Assembly (NCBI RefSeq): GCF_001913705.1
Contig: NZ_MKQD01000017.1
Location: forward strand, 1-64,000
Reading direction: 5' to 3'
Length of the DNA stretch: 64,000 nt
Origin: Thalassotalea sp. PP2-459
GTDB taxonomy: Bacteria > Pseudomonadota > Gammaproteobacteria > Enterobacterales > Alteromonadaceae
Position numbers and translations under genes: made by a program. Position 1 is the stretch's first letter, and the number at the start of each line of letters is the position of its first letter. Shown here in pieces: positions 28,253-39,231 of the stretch. The notes under the pieces are model-generated. The model made no database searches, was not told where the DNA came from, and saw nothing but the letters and a program-made list of their open reading frames with translations.

Positions 28253-29794
28253 TTACCAAGTTTGCGTAGACTTGAACGTGTCAAGTGCTTTTGCCAAACC
28301 TGCTTCGATGTCTTTATCGTAGTTACCGCTTTCGTTGATCTTAGCCATCAACTCAGCATGATCGCCGGTTACGTAGCTGTGTAATGCAGCTTCGAAATCA
28401 CCGATTTTTGCTAGGTCTACGTCGTTTAAATAGCCTTTTTCAGCAGCGAAAAGCGAAACCGCCGTTTCAGCAACTGATAATGGGCTATATTGCTTTTGTT
28501 TCATTAACTCAGTTACACGTTGACCGTGTTCTAACTGTTCACGCGTAGCGTCATCCAAGTCAGAAGCAAACTGAGCGAAAGCTGCAAGCTCACGATATTG
28601 AGCAAGTGCTAAACGAATACCGCCACCAAGTTTTTTGATGATTTTCGTTTGCGCTGCACCACCAACACGAGATACTGAAAGACCAGCATTAACAGCAGGA
28701 CGAATACCTGAGTTAAATAAATCTGTCTCAAGGAAGATTTGACCATCAGTAATTGAAATAACGTTCGTTGGTACGAATGCAGATACATCACCTGCTTGTG
28801 TTTCAATAATAGGTAATGCTGTTAAAGAACCCGTTTGGCCTTTAACTTCACCATTAGTGAAACGTTCAACATATTCTTCATTTACACGTGCAGCGCGTTC
28901 TAATAAACGTGAATGCAAGTAGAATACGTCACCAGGGTATGCTTCACGTCCTGGTGGACGACGAAGTAATAGTGATATTTGACGATAAGCTACCGCTTGT
29001 TTAGATAAATCATCATAAACAATCAGCGCGTCTTCACCACGGTCACGGAAGTATTCACCCATTGCACAACCAGAGTATGGTGCAAGGTATTGTAGTGCAG
29101 CAGCTTCTGACGCTGAAGCAACAACAACAATTGTGTTATCTAATGCGCCATGCTCTTCTAAACTACGTACAACGTTTGCGACGGTAGACGCTTTTTGACC
29201 AATCGCAACATAGATAGATTTAATACCTGTGTTCTTTTGGTTAATAATCGCATCTAGTGCAATCGCTGATTTACCGATTTGACGGTCACCGATGATAAGC
29301 TCACGTTGACCACGACCGATTGGAATCATCGAGTCAATTGACTTGATACCTGTTTGTACAGGTTGGTCAACTGATTTACGTTCGATAACACCTGGTGCTA
29401 CTACTTCAACTGGAGAAAAACCGTCATTTTCAATCGGGCCTTTTCCATCAATAGGCTCACCTAATGTGTTTACTACGCGGCCTAAAAGACCACGACCTAC
29501 TGGTACTTCCAAAATACGGCCAGTACCTTTTACTTTTACGCCTTCTGCTAGGTCAGCATATGGACCCATAACTACCGCACCTACCGAATCACGGTCAAGG
29601 TTTAACGCGATAGCGAAGCGGTTACCAGGAAGTTCGATCATCTCACCTTGCATTGCGTCTGCAAGGCCGTGAATGCGAATGATACCGTCGGTTACTGAAA
29701 CGATAGTACCTTCGTTACGAGCTTCGCTGACAACGTCAAACTGTTCAATACGTTTTTTGATCAGTTCAGCGATTTCAGTGGAATTCAGTTGCAT
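28253..29794 (-). CDS. atpA: ATP synthase F1 alpha subunit
   Basis: The 513-residue subunit has Walker A GDRQIGKS near 169-176, which binds but does not turn over nucleotide. It also has the [18 protein letters not shown] segment and the [29 protein letters not shown] block. It carries the standard N-terminal helix ([17 protein letters not shown]) that docks the delta subunit. It lies 13 bases downstream of atpH and 28 upstream of atpG. Confidence 0.98.
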   Translation of the reverse strand: MQLNSTEIAELIKKRIEQFDVVSEARNEGTIVSVTDGIIRIHGLADAMQGEMIELPGNRFAIALNLDRDSVGAVVMGPYADLAEGVKVKGTGRILEVPVGRGLLGRVVNTLGEPIDGKGPIENDGFSPVEVVAPGVIERKSVDQPVQTGIKSIDSMIPIGRGQRELIIGDRQIGKSAIALDAIINQKNTGIKSIYVAIGQKASTVANVVRSLEEHGALDNTIVVVASASEAAALQYLAPYSGCAMGEYFRDRGEDALIVYDDLSKQAVAYRQISLLLRRPPGREAYPGDVFYLHSRLLERAARVNEEYVERFTNGEVKGQTGSLTALPIIETQAGDVSAFVPTNVISITDGQIFLETDLFNSGIRPAVNAGLSVSRVGGAAQTKIIKKLGGGIRLALAQYRELAAFAQFASDLDDATREQLEHGQRVTELMKQKQYSPLSVAETAVSLFAAEKGYLNDVDLAKIGDFEAALHSYVTGDHAELMAKINESGNYDKDIEAGLAKALDTFKSTQTW

Positions 29795-29807
29795 GCTCTG
29801 TTCCCCG

Positions 29808-30341
29808 TTAAGATTGCATTGTTGTTGCTAAGCGGTTCAATTTACCTCTAACAGAACCGTCGATTACCATGTCACCAGCTTTAATTACTAAGCCTGACAC
29901 TACGTTTGCATCTACAATACAATTGAGCTTTACTTTTCGAGCCAAGCGCTTTTCAAGCGCGGCACTAATACTTACTTGTTGGTCAGCTGTTAATTCAACA
30001 GCTGACGAAACATCCACAGTAATTTCTTTTTCATATTCGGCTTTTAATAAGCCAAATTGCTCTGAAACCTGTGGTAGTACCAACAATCGTTCGTTTTCAG
30101 CCATTACTTTAATTAAGTTTTGGCCCTGTGGATTCAGTTGTTCGTCACATACTTTGATGAACAAGTCTTGTGCTTGTTCAACAGATGCTCCGCCTGATAA
30201 ATAGCTGGTCATTGTTTCATTAGTTGAAACTTCTGACGCAAATACTAGCATTTCTTGCCAAGCATCTACCGCACCAGCTGCCACAGCATATTCGAACGCT
30301 GCTTTAGCATAGGGACGAGCGATTGTTGTCAATTCAGACAT
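29808..30341 (-). CDS. atpH: ATP synthase F1 delta subunit
   Basis: The 177-residue stator subunit holds the top of F1 to the b subunits. The N-terminal six-helix domain starts [14 protein letters not shown], and the C-terminal portion has the conserved [25 protein letters not shown]-type segment (here [11 protein letters not shown]). It lies between atpF and atpA with 13-base gaps on both sides. Confidence 0.96.
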   Translation of the reverse strand: MSELTTIARPYAKAAFEYAVAAGAVDAWQEMLVFASEVSTNETMTSYLSGGASVEQAQDLFIKVCDEQLNPQGQNLIKVMAENERLLVLPQVSEQFGLLKAEYEKEITVDVSSAVELTADQQVSISAALEKRLARKVKLNCIVDANVVSGLVIKAGDMVIDGSVRGKLNRLATTMQS

Positions 30342-30354
30342 GCCCTATACCCTC

Positions 30355-30825
30355 TTAAAGTTCTGCTACTAGTTTATCTAAGATGTCGCTGTGTGCAGCG
30401 GCATCAATTGAACGCTCGAGAATTTTCTCGGCACCGGCTACAGCAAGAATAGCTACTTGTTTACGTAACTCTTCTTTAGCACGATTGCGTTCAGACTCAA
30501 TTTCTGTATGGCCAGCAGCTAAGATTTTCTCTTTTTCTGCTTGCGCTTTTTCAGCAGCATCTTCAATTAATTGTGCTTCACGCTTTTTAGCTGCTTCGAT
30601 AATATCAGCAGCTTGCGCTTTAGCTTCTTTTAATTGTGCTGTTGCTTTTTCTTGCGCTAAGGCAAGATCTTTAGCAGCACGATCAGATGCAGCTAGACCA
30701 TCAGCAATGGTTTTCTGACGAGTTTCAATAGCTGCAATAATTGGCGGCCATACAAACTTCATACAGAAAATAACGAATACGACAAATGCGATCATTTCAC
30801 TGACAAAAGTGATATTTACGTTCAT
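30355..30825 (-). CDS. atpF: ATP synthase Fo b subunit
   Basis: This 156-residue stalk protein has one N-terminal membrane helix (about 5-25, [20 protein letters not shown]) and a long Ala/Glu/Lys-rich coiled coil ([20 protein letters not shown]) that reaches up to delta. The length equals E. coli AtpF. There is only one b-type gene, so the stator is a homodimer, as in other gammaproteobacteria. Confidence 0.97.
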   Translation of the reverse strand: MNVNITFVSEMIAFVVFVIFCMKFVWPPIIAAIETRQKTIADGLAASDRAAKDLALAQEKATAQLKEAKAQAADIIEAAKKREAQLIEDAAEKAQAEKEKILAAGHTEIESERNRAKEELRKQVAILAVAGAEKILERSIDAAAHSDILDKLVAEL

Positions 30826-30876
30826 TTGTGTACCTCCTATTTAAATTCGCAGTTAAAAAAGTCTAAAAAAAATTAA

Positions 30877-32053
<1,177 letters not shown>

Positions 32054-32074
32054 CTAATGATTAAAGTTTAAATT

Positions 32075-32479
32075 CTAATTTCTATAAAAAATCGGTGTTA
32101 GTAGTGGTATCACCACTACTAAACAATATGTTGCGAAAAAAGGGGCTGGTAAAATATTCAAAAACTTAAATGCCAATGCAAATAATAATGCTGACAACCC
32201 CAGTTTTAACTTCACGCCACTATAAAAGGATTGCATTACCTCTTTGGACGCTTGTGCTCCTGCATATTTAAATGCTTTATATGCAAACACACAATTAGGG
32301 AGTATTGCTATTATGCCACCAGCAATAGCTGATTCAGCATACGATACTCCCGCAAAAATAAAGCTTATTATCGTACAAGTGATCACTACACAAATCATGA
32401 TCAATAGTTGCATTAACGCGAGTTTTCTACCTTCTTTAGTTAATGCATTGTTTTGCCTGTTTATCGCAAGGCTCCTCAA
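32075..32479 (-). CDS. atpI: ATP synthase accessory protein AtpI
   Basis: This protein of about 134 residues has four predicted membrane helices (LALMQLLIMICVVITCTIISFIFAG; AIAGGIIAILPNCVFAYKAF; LSALLFALAFKFLNILPAPF; YCLVVVIPLLTPIF). AtpI helps assemble the c ring. The start is unclear: the TTG at 32477-32479 overlaps the AGGAG that ought to be its ribosome binding site. The codon at a normal distance from AGGAG is an ATA, and no in-frame ATG lies nearby. Either TTG or a rare AUA start must be used. It heads the atp operon. Confidence 0.88.
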   Translation of the reverse strand: MRSLAINRQNNALTKEGRKLALMQLLIMICVVITCTIISFIFAGVSYAESAIAGGIIAILPNCVFAYKAFKYAGAQASKEVMQSFYSGVKLKLGLSALLFALAFKFLNILPAPFFATYCLVVVIPLLTPIFYRN

Positions 32480-32572
32480 CGAAGATTTTCGTAAAACTTG
32501 TACTTTTTTTCAGCAAGTTTTTATACTTGATAAAAGTCGACGCAAGTATACTTAATTACAGCGTTAATGCAA

Positions 32573-32602
32573 CAAAAGAGGGCAGCGCTTGCCCTCTATA
32601 TG
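32573..32602 (-). terminator. Terminator of the mnmG-rsmG-parA-parB operon
   Basis: GAGGGC / GCCCTC around an AAGCGCT loop (32578-32596) is followed on the minus strand by TTTTGTT. It sits about 50 bases after the parB stop and before the atpI start. Confidence 0.65.
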
Positions 32603-32645
32603 TGCGAATATCTTATATTAATAATAAATTTATATTAACAATTTT

Positions 32646-33548
32646 TTAAAATGAACCAAAGCGCGCGACGATGCCATCTAACTCATCTAAATTGCTATAC
32701 GATATGACTAATTTACCTTTGCCTTTTTTATTATGAGAAATGTTCACATGTGAACCAAGCTTCTCTGATAAGTTTTGCTCAAGAGACAATGTATCTGGGT
32801 CTTTCACTTTATCTTCTTTAGGTTGCTCAGGCTGTTGCGCTTTTTTTATTAACGCTTCCGTCTCACGCACATTTAACTCTTTAGCAACGACGGCTCTCGC
32901 TGTTGTTGTTTGCACATCCCCTTGCAACGCAAGTAATGCTCGCGCATGACCCATTTCAATATCGCCATGCTCTAATAATGTTTTAACATCATCATTTAAA
33001 TTATTTAAGCGTAATAGATTAGTAACCGCTGTGCGTGATTTACCAACAGCATCAGCAACCTCTTGATGGGTTAATTCAAACTCCGTCAATAAGCGCTCTA
33101 ACGCAACAGCTTCTTCCATTGCATTTAAATCTTCTCGCTGAATATTTTCTATCAACGCCATTGCTACCGCAGCTTCATCAGCGACATTCTTAATGAGACA
33201 GGGTACAACATCAATATTGGCTAATTGCGCGGCACGCCACCGACGCTCACCTGCAATAATCTCGTATTTATTATGATCAATAACACGAACAACGATGGGC
33301 TGGATGATCCCTTGAGATTTAATTGAATGGCTTAATTCATCTAACGCATCTGGTGACATATCTTTTCGTGGTTGATATTTACCAGGTTGCAATTGTTCTA
33401 TCGGAAGTTTTTGCAATTCGCTATCGGTAATAACAGCTGAATCGGATTGCTGTATTTCAACGTCGTTTGATTCAGCTGCTTTTCTTGGTGCATTGGTTAA
33501 TAGGGCATCTAAGCCTCTACCAAGGCCTCTACGTTTTGAAGGGCTCAT
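32646..33548 (-). CDS. parB: Chromosome-partitioning protein ParB
   Basis: This 300-residue protein starts KRRGLGRGLDALL, contains the CTP-binding core (GKYQPRKDM; ERRWRAAQLA) and an HTH (LTHQEVADAVGKSRTAVTNLLRL), and ends in a dimerisation region. ParB loads at parS and slides as a CTP-gated clamp, and ParA then segregates the origin. Two perfect parS sites lie 11-13 kb away in recF. It lies 23 bases after parA. Confidence 0.97.
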   Translation of the reverse strand: MSPSKRRGLGRGLDALLTNAPRKAAESNDVEIQQSDSAVITDSELQKLPIEQLQPGKYQPRKDMSPDALDELSHSIKSQGIIQPIVVRVIDHNKYEIIAGERRWRAAQLANIDVVPCLIKNVADEAAVAMALIENIQREDLNAMEEAVALERLLTEFELTHQEVADAVGKSRTAVTNLLRLNNLNDDVKTLLEHGDIEMGHARALLALQGDVQTTTARAVVAKELNVRETEALIKKAQQPEQPKEDKVKDPDTLSLEQNLSEKLGSHVNISHNKKGKGKLVISYSNLDELDGIVARFGSF

Positions 33549-33571
33549 AGTTTTCCTTGCAAAATAATATG

Positions 33572-34354
33572 TTAACTAGCTTGCTTTTGTTGTTGTTTCT
33601 TTCTGATCATTTCGCCCGCTAAGGCTAGATAAGCTTTAGCGCCTGTTGATGATTTATCGTAGTACATTGCAGGAGCACCAAAACTTGGCGCTTCTGCTAA
33701 ACGTACGTTTCTTGGAATAACTGTACGATAAACTTTATCACCGAAATGTCGTTTTAATTGTTCTGATACGTCGTTCGCAAGGCGATTACGAGGATCATAC
33801 ATAGTACGTAGAATCCCTTCTATTTCGAGATCACCATTAACGACAGATTGTAATTGCGAAATGGTATCCATTAGTGCCGTTAAACCTTCAAGTGCATAAT
33901 ACTCACATTGCATTGGCACTAATACAGAATCAGCAGCAGTCATTGCATTTACCGTCAGCATATTTAACGAAGGAGGACAATCGATGATAATAAAATCATA
34001 CTCATTTCTTACTGGCGCTAAAGCATTTTTAAGACGTTGTTCGCGCGCGTAAACTTCCATTAATTTAATTTCTGCTGCGGTAACATCAGTATTTGCAGCA
34101 ATAAGATGATAAATACCTGTTGTATCTTTACAGACAACTTTTTCGAAAGGCGTTTCTTCAATTAATAATTCATAACAAGTCGCATGTACATCATATTTAT
34201 CAATACCGCTCCCCATTGTGGCATTACCTTGAGGATCTAAATCAATTAACAATACCTGACGTTTTGTAGCAGCTAAAGATGCGGCTAAATTAACAGCTGT
34301 TGTTGTTTTGCCAACGCCACCTTTTTGGTTAGCAACTGCAATTATTTTTCCCAC
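33572..34354 (-). CDS. parA: Chromosome-partitioning ATPase ParA (Soj)
   Basis: This 260-residue Walker-type ATPase carries the deviant Walker A KGGVGKTTT near 11-19, a D-rich strand (LLIDLDPQGNATMG) and the switch DFIIIDCPPSLNML. ATP-bound ParA dimers cover the nucleoid and are released by ParB, which pulls sister origins apart. There is no N-terminal HTH, so it is the short chromosomal type. It lies between rsmG and parB. Confidence 0.97.
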   Translation of the reverse strand: MGKIIAVANQKGGVGKTTTAVNLAASLAATKRQVLLIDLDPQGNATMGSGIDKYDVHATCYELLIEETPFEKVVCKDTTGIYHLIAANTDVTAAEIKLMEVYAREQRLKNALAPVRNEYDFIIIDCPPSLNMLTVNAMTAADSVLVPMQCEYYALEGLTALMDTISQLQSVVNGDLEIEGILRTMYDPRNRLANDVSEQLKRHFGDKVYRTVIPRNVRLAEAPSFGAPAMYYDKSSTGAKAYLALAGEMIRKKQQQKQAS

Positions 34355-34377
34355 TGAAACCTCAATTTTTATTATTG

Positions 34378-35004
34378 TTAAACGTTAATTAGTTCAATCA
34401 AGTGACGTTCGCCAATTAGTTCAGGCACTTTAATTTCATGACTATCCGCTAATATAACACCTTTAGGTAATTGCGCTAATTCTTCTTGTGGATATTGACC
34501 TTTTAGCGCAAAAAATCTACCTTGATCTTTTGCAACAAGGTGATGGCACCATTGCACCATATCTTCTAGCGACGCAAAAGCTCGACTTAATACCCCATCA
34601 AATGGAACTTCAGGTTGATATGCTTCAACTCGCGATAATAAAGGAGATACATTAGCAAGTTTTAATTGAAAAACAACCTGCTTTAAAAAGGTTATACGCT
34701 TACCTAAGCTATCAAGTAACGTAAAGTGCTTTTCTGGGTACATTATCGCTAAAGGTATGCCAGGTAAACCTGGACCTGTTCCAACATCAATGAATGTTTC
34801 GCCCACGAGGAGAGGGCCGACCATCATACTGTCTAAAATATGTTTAACCAACATATCTTCAGGGTTTCTAACCGAAGTTAAATTATAGGTTTTATTCCAT
34901 TTATTCAGTAACTCTACATAACTAATTAACTGAGAAATTTGCTGTTCTGATACGTTAAGATCAGTTTTACTAATTAAACGTGCTAAGTTTTCTTTCAACG
35001 ACAT
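34378..35004 (-). CDS. rsmG: 16S rRNA (guanine-527-N7)-methyltransferase
   Basis: This 208-residue SAM-dependent enzyme methylates G527 in the 16S rRNA decoding region. It has the SAM motif [17 protein letters not shown] and the [12 protein letters not shown] segment. I prefer the ATG at 35002-35004 ([10 protein letters not shown]), with GGA 9 bases upstream, over a TTG four codons earlier. It follows mnmG by a short gap, the usual gidA-gidB pairing. Confidence 0.95.
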   Translation of the reverse strand: MSLKENLARLISKTDLNVSEQQISQLISYVELLNKWNKTYNLTSVRNPEDMLVKHILDSMMVGPLLVGETFIDVGTGPGLPGIPLAIMYPEKHFTLLDSLGKRITFLKQVVFQLKLANVSPLLSRVEAYQPEVPFDGVLSRAFASLEDMVQWCHHLVAKDQGRFFALKGQYPQEELAQLPKGVILADSHEIKVPELIGERHLIELINV

Positions 35005-35021
35005 GTATAGGTCCAAAGAAT

Positions 35022-36911
35022 CTATGCGGATTTTCGCAATAAACCATGTTTTTTAAGATAAACTAATAATAACGATATTGCTGCTGGTGTGATACCAGAA
35101 ATTCGCGAAGCTTTGCCAATCGTTTCAGGTTTAGCATCAGAAAGCTTTGCAACAACTTCATTTGAAAGTCCTGAAATCTGGCTATAATCAAATTCAACAG
35201 GGATCAATGTATCTTCATGACGTTTTTTTTTGGCAATGTCGTCAAGTTGCCTATCAATATAACCGGCATATTTAATTTGAATTTCAACTTGCTCAGACGC
35301 TTGTTTATCAGCTAAAGGCTGACCTAATGCTTCAATCGCCATTAAATCTTGATAGCGAACTTCAGGGCGACGTAATAATTCTTCTAAACTATTTTCACGG
35401 CTAATTGGGTTTTTAACCAACTGATTTATTTGCGCTATTGCAGGGTGATCTTTCTGGATCCATGTAGATTTTAATCGCTGACGTTCTACTTCGATATTTT
35501 CAAGCTTTTCATTAAAACGTTGCCATCTTGCATCATCAACTAAACCAAGTTTGCGACCCGTTTCAGTTAAACGAATATCGGCATTGTCTTCTCTAAGCAA
35601 TAATCGATATTCAGCACGAGATGTGAACATACGGTATGGCTCTTTAGTACCAAGCGTTGCTAAATCATCAACGAGTACTCCCATATAGGCTTGATCACGA
35701 CCTAAAATCATTTGATCTTTACCTTGAACACGAGCAGCAGCATTAGTTGCAGCAATTAATCCTTGAGCGCCAGCTTCTTCATAACCTGTAGTACCATTAA
35801 TTTGCCCTGCAAAGTAAAGGTTATTGATAAATTTACTTTCTAAGGTTTGTTTTAAATCTCGAGGATCAAAAAAATCATATTCAATCGCATAACCAGGGCG
35901 GGTAATGTGCGCATTTTCAAAGCCATTAATTGACCGAACTAACGTCATTTGAACATCAAAAGGCAAACTCGTTGAAATACCGTTAGGGTATACTTCATGT
36001 GTGGTTAAGCCTTCTGGCTCTACAAATATTTGATGTGTATCTTTATCTGCAAAACGCATGATTTTATCTTCGATAGAAGGGCAATAACGAGGCCCTACAC
36101 CTTCGATGACGCCTGTATACATAGGTGATCTATCAAGTCCCTTACGGATAATGTCATGGGTATTGGCATTAGTGTGAGTAATAAAACACGGTATTTGTTC
36201 TGGATGATCAGTTGTTGATCCCATAAATGAAAATACGGGTCTAGGATCATCCCCAGGTTGTGCTTCCATCACTGAAAAATCTAAGGTTCTAGCATCAAGT
36301 CTTGGTGGTGTACCTGTTTTTAAACGATCCATTCTAAAAGGCATATCACGTAATTTATTTGCTAAATTAACACTTGCTGGATCTCCAGCTCTACCGCCTT
36401 GATAATTATTCAAACCAATATGTATTTGACCTGCGAGGAAAGTACCAACGGTTAATACAACGGTTTGAGCTTTAAACTTTAAGCCCATTTGCGTTGATAC
36501 ACCAACGACTTGATCATTTTCTAAAATAAGATCATCACAAGGTTGTTGAAAGATCGTTAAGTTTTCTTGGTTTTCAAGATAGTTACGTACGTAATTTCGA
36601 TAAAGCGTACGATCTGCTTGAGCCCTAGTAGCCCTTACAGCAGGACCTTTGCTTGCATTTAAGGTACGAAATTGAATGGCAGCATGATCAATGGCTGTCG
36701 CCATTAAACCACCTAGCGCATCAATTTCTTTAACCAAATGTCCTTTGCCGATCCCACCGATTGCAGGGTTACAAGACATTTGACCTAACGTGTCGATATT
36801 ATGTGTTAACAATAGGGTTTTACACCCCATACGAGCAGCTGCCAAGGCCGCTTCTGTACCAGCATGACCACCACCTACAACGATGACTTCATAAGTGTCT
36901 TGATACCACAT
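35022..36911 (-). CDS. mnmG: tRNA uridine-34 carboxymethylaminomethyl modification enzyme MnmG
   Basis: This 629-residue flavoprotein works with MnmE to modify the wobble uridine of several tRNAs. The FAD-binding motif [19 protein letters not shown] is at the N-terminus, followed by [14 protein letters not shown] with the catalytic Cys. [15 protein letters not shown] lies near the middle and the helical MnmE-binding domain is at the end. The ATG at 36909-36911 ([14 protein letters not shown]) matches homologues; 11 further open codons upstream are not needed. It directly borders oriC. Confidence 0.98.
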   Translation of the reverse strand: MWYQDTYEVIVVGGGHAGTEAALAAARMGCKTLLLTHNIDTLGQMSCNPAIGGIGKGHLVKEIDALGGLMATAIDHAAIQFRTLNASKGPAVRATRAQADRTLYRNYVRNYLENQENLTIFQQPCDDLILENDQVVGVSTQMGLKFKAQTVVLTVGTFLAGQIHIGLNNYQGGRAGDPASVNLANKLRDMPFRMDRLKTGTPPRLDARTLDFSVMEAQPGDDPRPVFSFMGSTTDHPEQIPCFITHTNANTHDIIRKGLDRSPMYTGVIEGVGPRYCPSIEDKIMRFADKDTHQIFVEPEGLTTHEVYPNGISTSLPFDVQMTLVRSINGFENAHITRPGYAIEYDFFDPRDLKQTLESKFINNLYFAGQINGTTGYEEAGAQGLIAATNAAARVQGKDQMILGRDQAYMGVLVDDLATLGTKEPYRMFTSRAEYRLLLREDNADIRLTETGRKLGLVDDARWQRFNEKLENIEVERQRLKSTWIQKDHPAIAQINQLVKNPISRENSLEELLRRPEVRYQDLMAIEALGQPLADKQASEQVEIQIKYAGYIDRQLDDIAKKKRHEDTLIPVEFDYSQISGLSNEVVAKLSDAKPETIGKASRISGITPAAISLLLVYLKKHGLLRKSA

Positions 36912-37317
36912 AATGCCACTAACCTTAAAATGTATTTCTTGCAAAAGGGCACGTATTTTATCTTGTTTTCATGTGAAGTGAAACGATCAAATCACTAAAA
37001 AGATCAGCTGTGGATCATTAATAATATATAAAGATCTATATAAAGATCTTATTATTGATCTTTATTAGTAAAGTGATTTTCTGTGGATAAAGGGTTTTTC
37101 CTTATATAAATCAATTTGATCTTAATGATCGTTTCTTGTGATCAAAGTATGATCAATTGCTAAATAACCTTTGATCAAAAAGCCTATTTATCCACAACCG
37201 TGCGTATTTAATATTTTATTAACTGGAAAATAAATTTTAATACAGGGTTTATTCTTAAGTTATCCACATTTGATTTGTTTTAATACTCTTTCTGTGAATA
37301 AAATACTTATAAGCAGT
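36912..37317. other. oriC: Chromosomal replication origin (oriC)
   Basis: The gene-free gap between mnmG and mioC is the E. coli oriC position. It has eleven GATC sites starting between 36985 and 37173. There are three perfect DnaA boxes: TGTGGATAA at 37082-37090, and TTATCCACA at 37188-37196 and 37260-37268. A TTATTCACA lies on the minus strand at 37293-37301, and a near match is TGTGGATCA at 37009-37017. Three AT-rich repeats starting GATCT at 37033, 37045 and 37057 are spaced exactly 12 bp apart, like the 13-mers of the E. coli unwinding element. Origin function is inferred from these signs. Confidence 0.93.
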
Positions 37318-37761
37318 TTATAAGTGATCTTTATTTGCTAAAAGCCATGCTTGTGCTTCTTCTTCTGGATCAATATCAAGTGTCATATCAAATGTTTTTA
37401 TTGATATTAACCTTTTGCAACCCTTTGAATATATTAGATTATCTATGTTTTTTGCTGCAAAACAGAAGGTGTCGTAATTAGAGTCTCCAATACCGATCAC
37501 CGTATACTTAGTTGAGGATAAATCGATCGTCGTATTTGTGAGTTGATCAATAAAAGGCAGTAAGTTGTCTGGGTAATCTCCAGCACCATGTGTTGAGGTA
37601 CATATTAACCATGTTTGATTTTGAGAGGGTATTTCAGTGAGATCAGGTGATAAATGCAGCGTTACATCATGTCCTAATTGCGTTAATGTTTCTTCGCACG
37701 CTTCTGCAACATATTCAGTGCCGCCTAGCATGCTTCCAACGATAATTTGAAATGAAGACAT
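37318..37761 (-). CDS. mioC: Flavodoxin-like protein MioC
   Basis: This 147-residue FMN-binding protein has the flavodoxin start FQIIVGSMLGGTEYVAEACEE and the ICTSTHGAGDYPDNL and VIGIGDSNYDTFC loops around FMN. MioC donates electrons in biotin synthesis in E. coli, and its transcription towards oriC is known to influence initiation there. Here it is also transcribed leftward into oriC. It lies 9 bases after mnmE. Confidence 0.92.
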   Translation of the reverse strand: MSSFQIIVGSMLGGTEYVAEACEETLTQLGHDVTLHLSPDLTEIPSQNQTWLICTSTHGAGDYPDNLLPFIDQLTNTTIDLSSTKYTVIGIGDSNYDTFCFAAKNIDNLIYSKGCKRLISIKTFDMTLDIDPEEEAQAWLLANKDHL

Positions 37762-37770
37762 AATGATCCT

Positions 37771-39144
37771 TTATTTGCCAATACAAAATGATGAAAAGAT
37801 CTCACCTAGTAGATCATCATTAGTAAATTCGCCTGTTATTTGATTTAACGCGTTCTGACAAAGTCTTAATTCTTCAGCTAGAATTTCACCTGCCACATAA
37901 GATTCAAGTTGCTCTAAGCCAATACTAAGATGATGATAGCCTTGTTCAATGGCTGCTAAATGGCGTCTACGGGCCATAAAACCACCTTCTGTACTACCTT
38001 GATAACCCATAATATCTTTTAAGTGGCCAGTTAGTAATGAAATACCATCTTGGTTTTTTGCAGAAAGGGTTATGGTTGGATAGTCAGTGTCTTTATCAAA
38101 TTGAACGGCTTTGTTGAATATATCTGCTTTGTTTTTAATGATTGTCAATTCAATGTTTTCTGGAAGTTTTTCAAAAAACTCGGGCCAGTATTTTTTTGGA
38201 TCTTCAATTGACTGATCCGCGTCAATTAATAGTAAAATTCGATCTGCTTGTTTTATTTCCTGCCATGCGCGTTCAATACCTATTTGCTCGACTTTATCAG
38301 ATGATTTTCTAAGCCCTGCGGTGTCAATAATATGTAGCGGCATCCCATCAATATGAATATGTTCTGATAATACGTCTCGTGTTGTTCCTGCGATATCTGT
38401 AACAATAGCGCTTTCTTTACCGCTTAGCGCATTTAACAGGCTCGATTTGCCTGCGTTAGGACGGCCAGCGATTACAACCCTCATACCTTCTCTTAATAAA
38501 CTACCTTGCTTTGCTTTTTGCTGCACATCTTCTACTTTTTTGATCAGTGCTTTAAGTTGATTGACGACTTTTTCATCTGCAAGAAAATCAATTTCTTCTT
38601 CTGGAAAATCAATAGCTGCTTCCACATACATTCTTAAATGAATTGTGTCGTTTACTATCTCGTGAATTAGTGCTGAAAAATCGCCTTGTAACGAATGTAA
38701 TGCGCTTTTTGCTGCTTGTTCTGATGTGGCATTGATCAAATCTGCAATCGCTTCAGCTTGTGCTAAATCGAGCTTATCATTTAGAAAAGCTTGCTCACTG
38801 AATTCACCGGGGTTGGCCATACGAATATTGTCAATTGCGATGATAGATTTTAACAACATATCAAGAATAATGGGGCCGCCATGACCTTGAAGTTCTAATA
38901 CATCTTCACCGGTAAATGAATGTGGCCCTTTAAAAAATAATGCGATACCCTGATCAATGATTTGTTGATTATTATCATAAAAGGGTAAGTATTCAGCTTT
39001 TCTAATCGCAGGGCATCTACCTAATACTTTTTCTGCAACTATAGAGGCTAAGGGGCCCGATACTCTAATAATACCAACACCGCCTCTACCTGGTGGAGTA
39101 GCTTGTGCTGCAATGGTTTCAATATTGGATACTGTTGTTGTCAT
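37771..39144 (-). CDS. mnmE: tRNA modification GTPase MnmE
   Basis: This 457-residue GTPase is the partner of MnmG. It has an N-terminal tetrahydrofolate-binding domain ([21 protein letters not shown]), a helical domain, and a G domain with G1 [10 protein letters not shown]2 GTTRDV, G3 DTAGL and G4 NKAD. The C-terminal CIGK motif carries the essential Cys. It is transcribed leftward and is separated from yidC by a terminator. Confidence 0.98.
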   Translation of the reverse strand: MTTTVSNIETIAAQATPPGRGGVGIIRVSGPLASIVAEKVLGRCPAIRKAEYLPFYDNNQQIIDQGIALFFKGPHSFTGEDVLELQGHGGPIILDMLLKSIIAIDNIRMANPGEFSEQAFLNDKLDLAQAEAIADLINATSEQAAKSALHSLQGDFSALIHEIVNDTIHLRMYVEAAIDFPEEEIDFLADEKVVNQLKALIKKVEDVQQKAKQGSLLREGMRVVIAGRPNAGKSSLLNALSGKESAIVTDIAGTTRDVLSEHIHIDGMPLHIIDTAGLRKSSDKVEQIGIERAWQEIKQADRILLLIDADQSIEDPKKYWPEFFEKLPENIELTIIKNKADIFNKAVQFDKDTDYPTITLSAKNQDGISLLTGHLKDIMGYQGSTEGGFMARRRHLAAIEQGYHHLSIGLEQLESYVAGEILAEELRLCQNALNQITGEFTNDDLLGEIFSSFCIGK

Positions 39145-39201
39145 AATGCTCTAACGACTAAATATGAATGCCAGTATTATAAACATAATCGTATTCAGGG
39201 T

Positions 39202-39227
39202 AAAAAAAAGCGACCTTTCGGTCGCTT
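39202..39227 (-). terminator. Terminator of the rpmH-rnpA-yidD-yidC operon
   Basis: The stem AAGCGACC / GGTCGCTT with a four-base loop is followed by eight T on the minus strand, just after the yidC stop. It resembles the terminator before atpC. Confidence 0.88.
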
Positions 39228-39231
39228 AATG

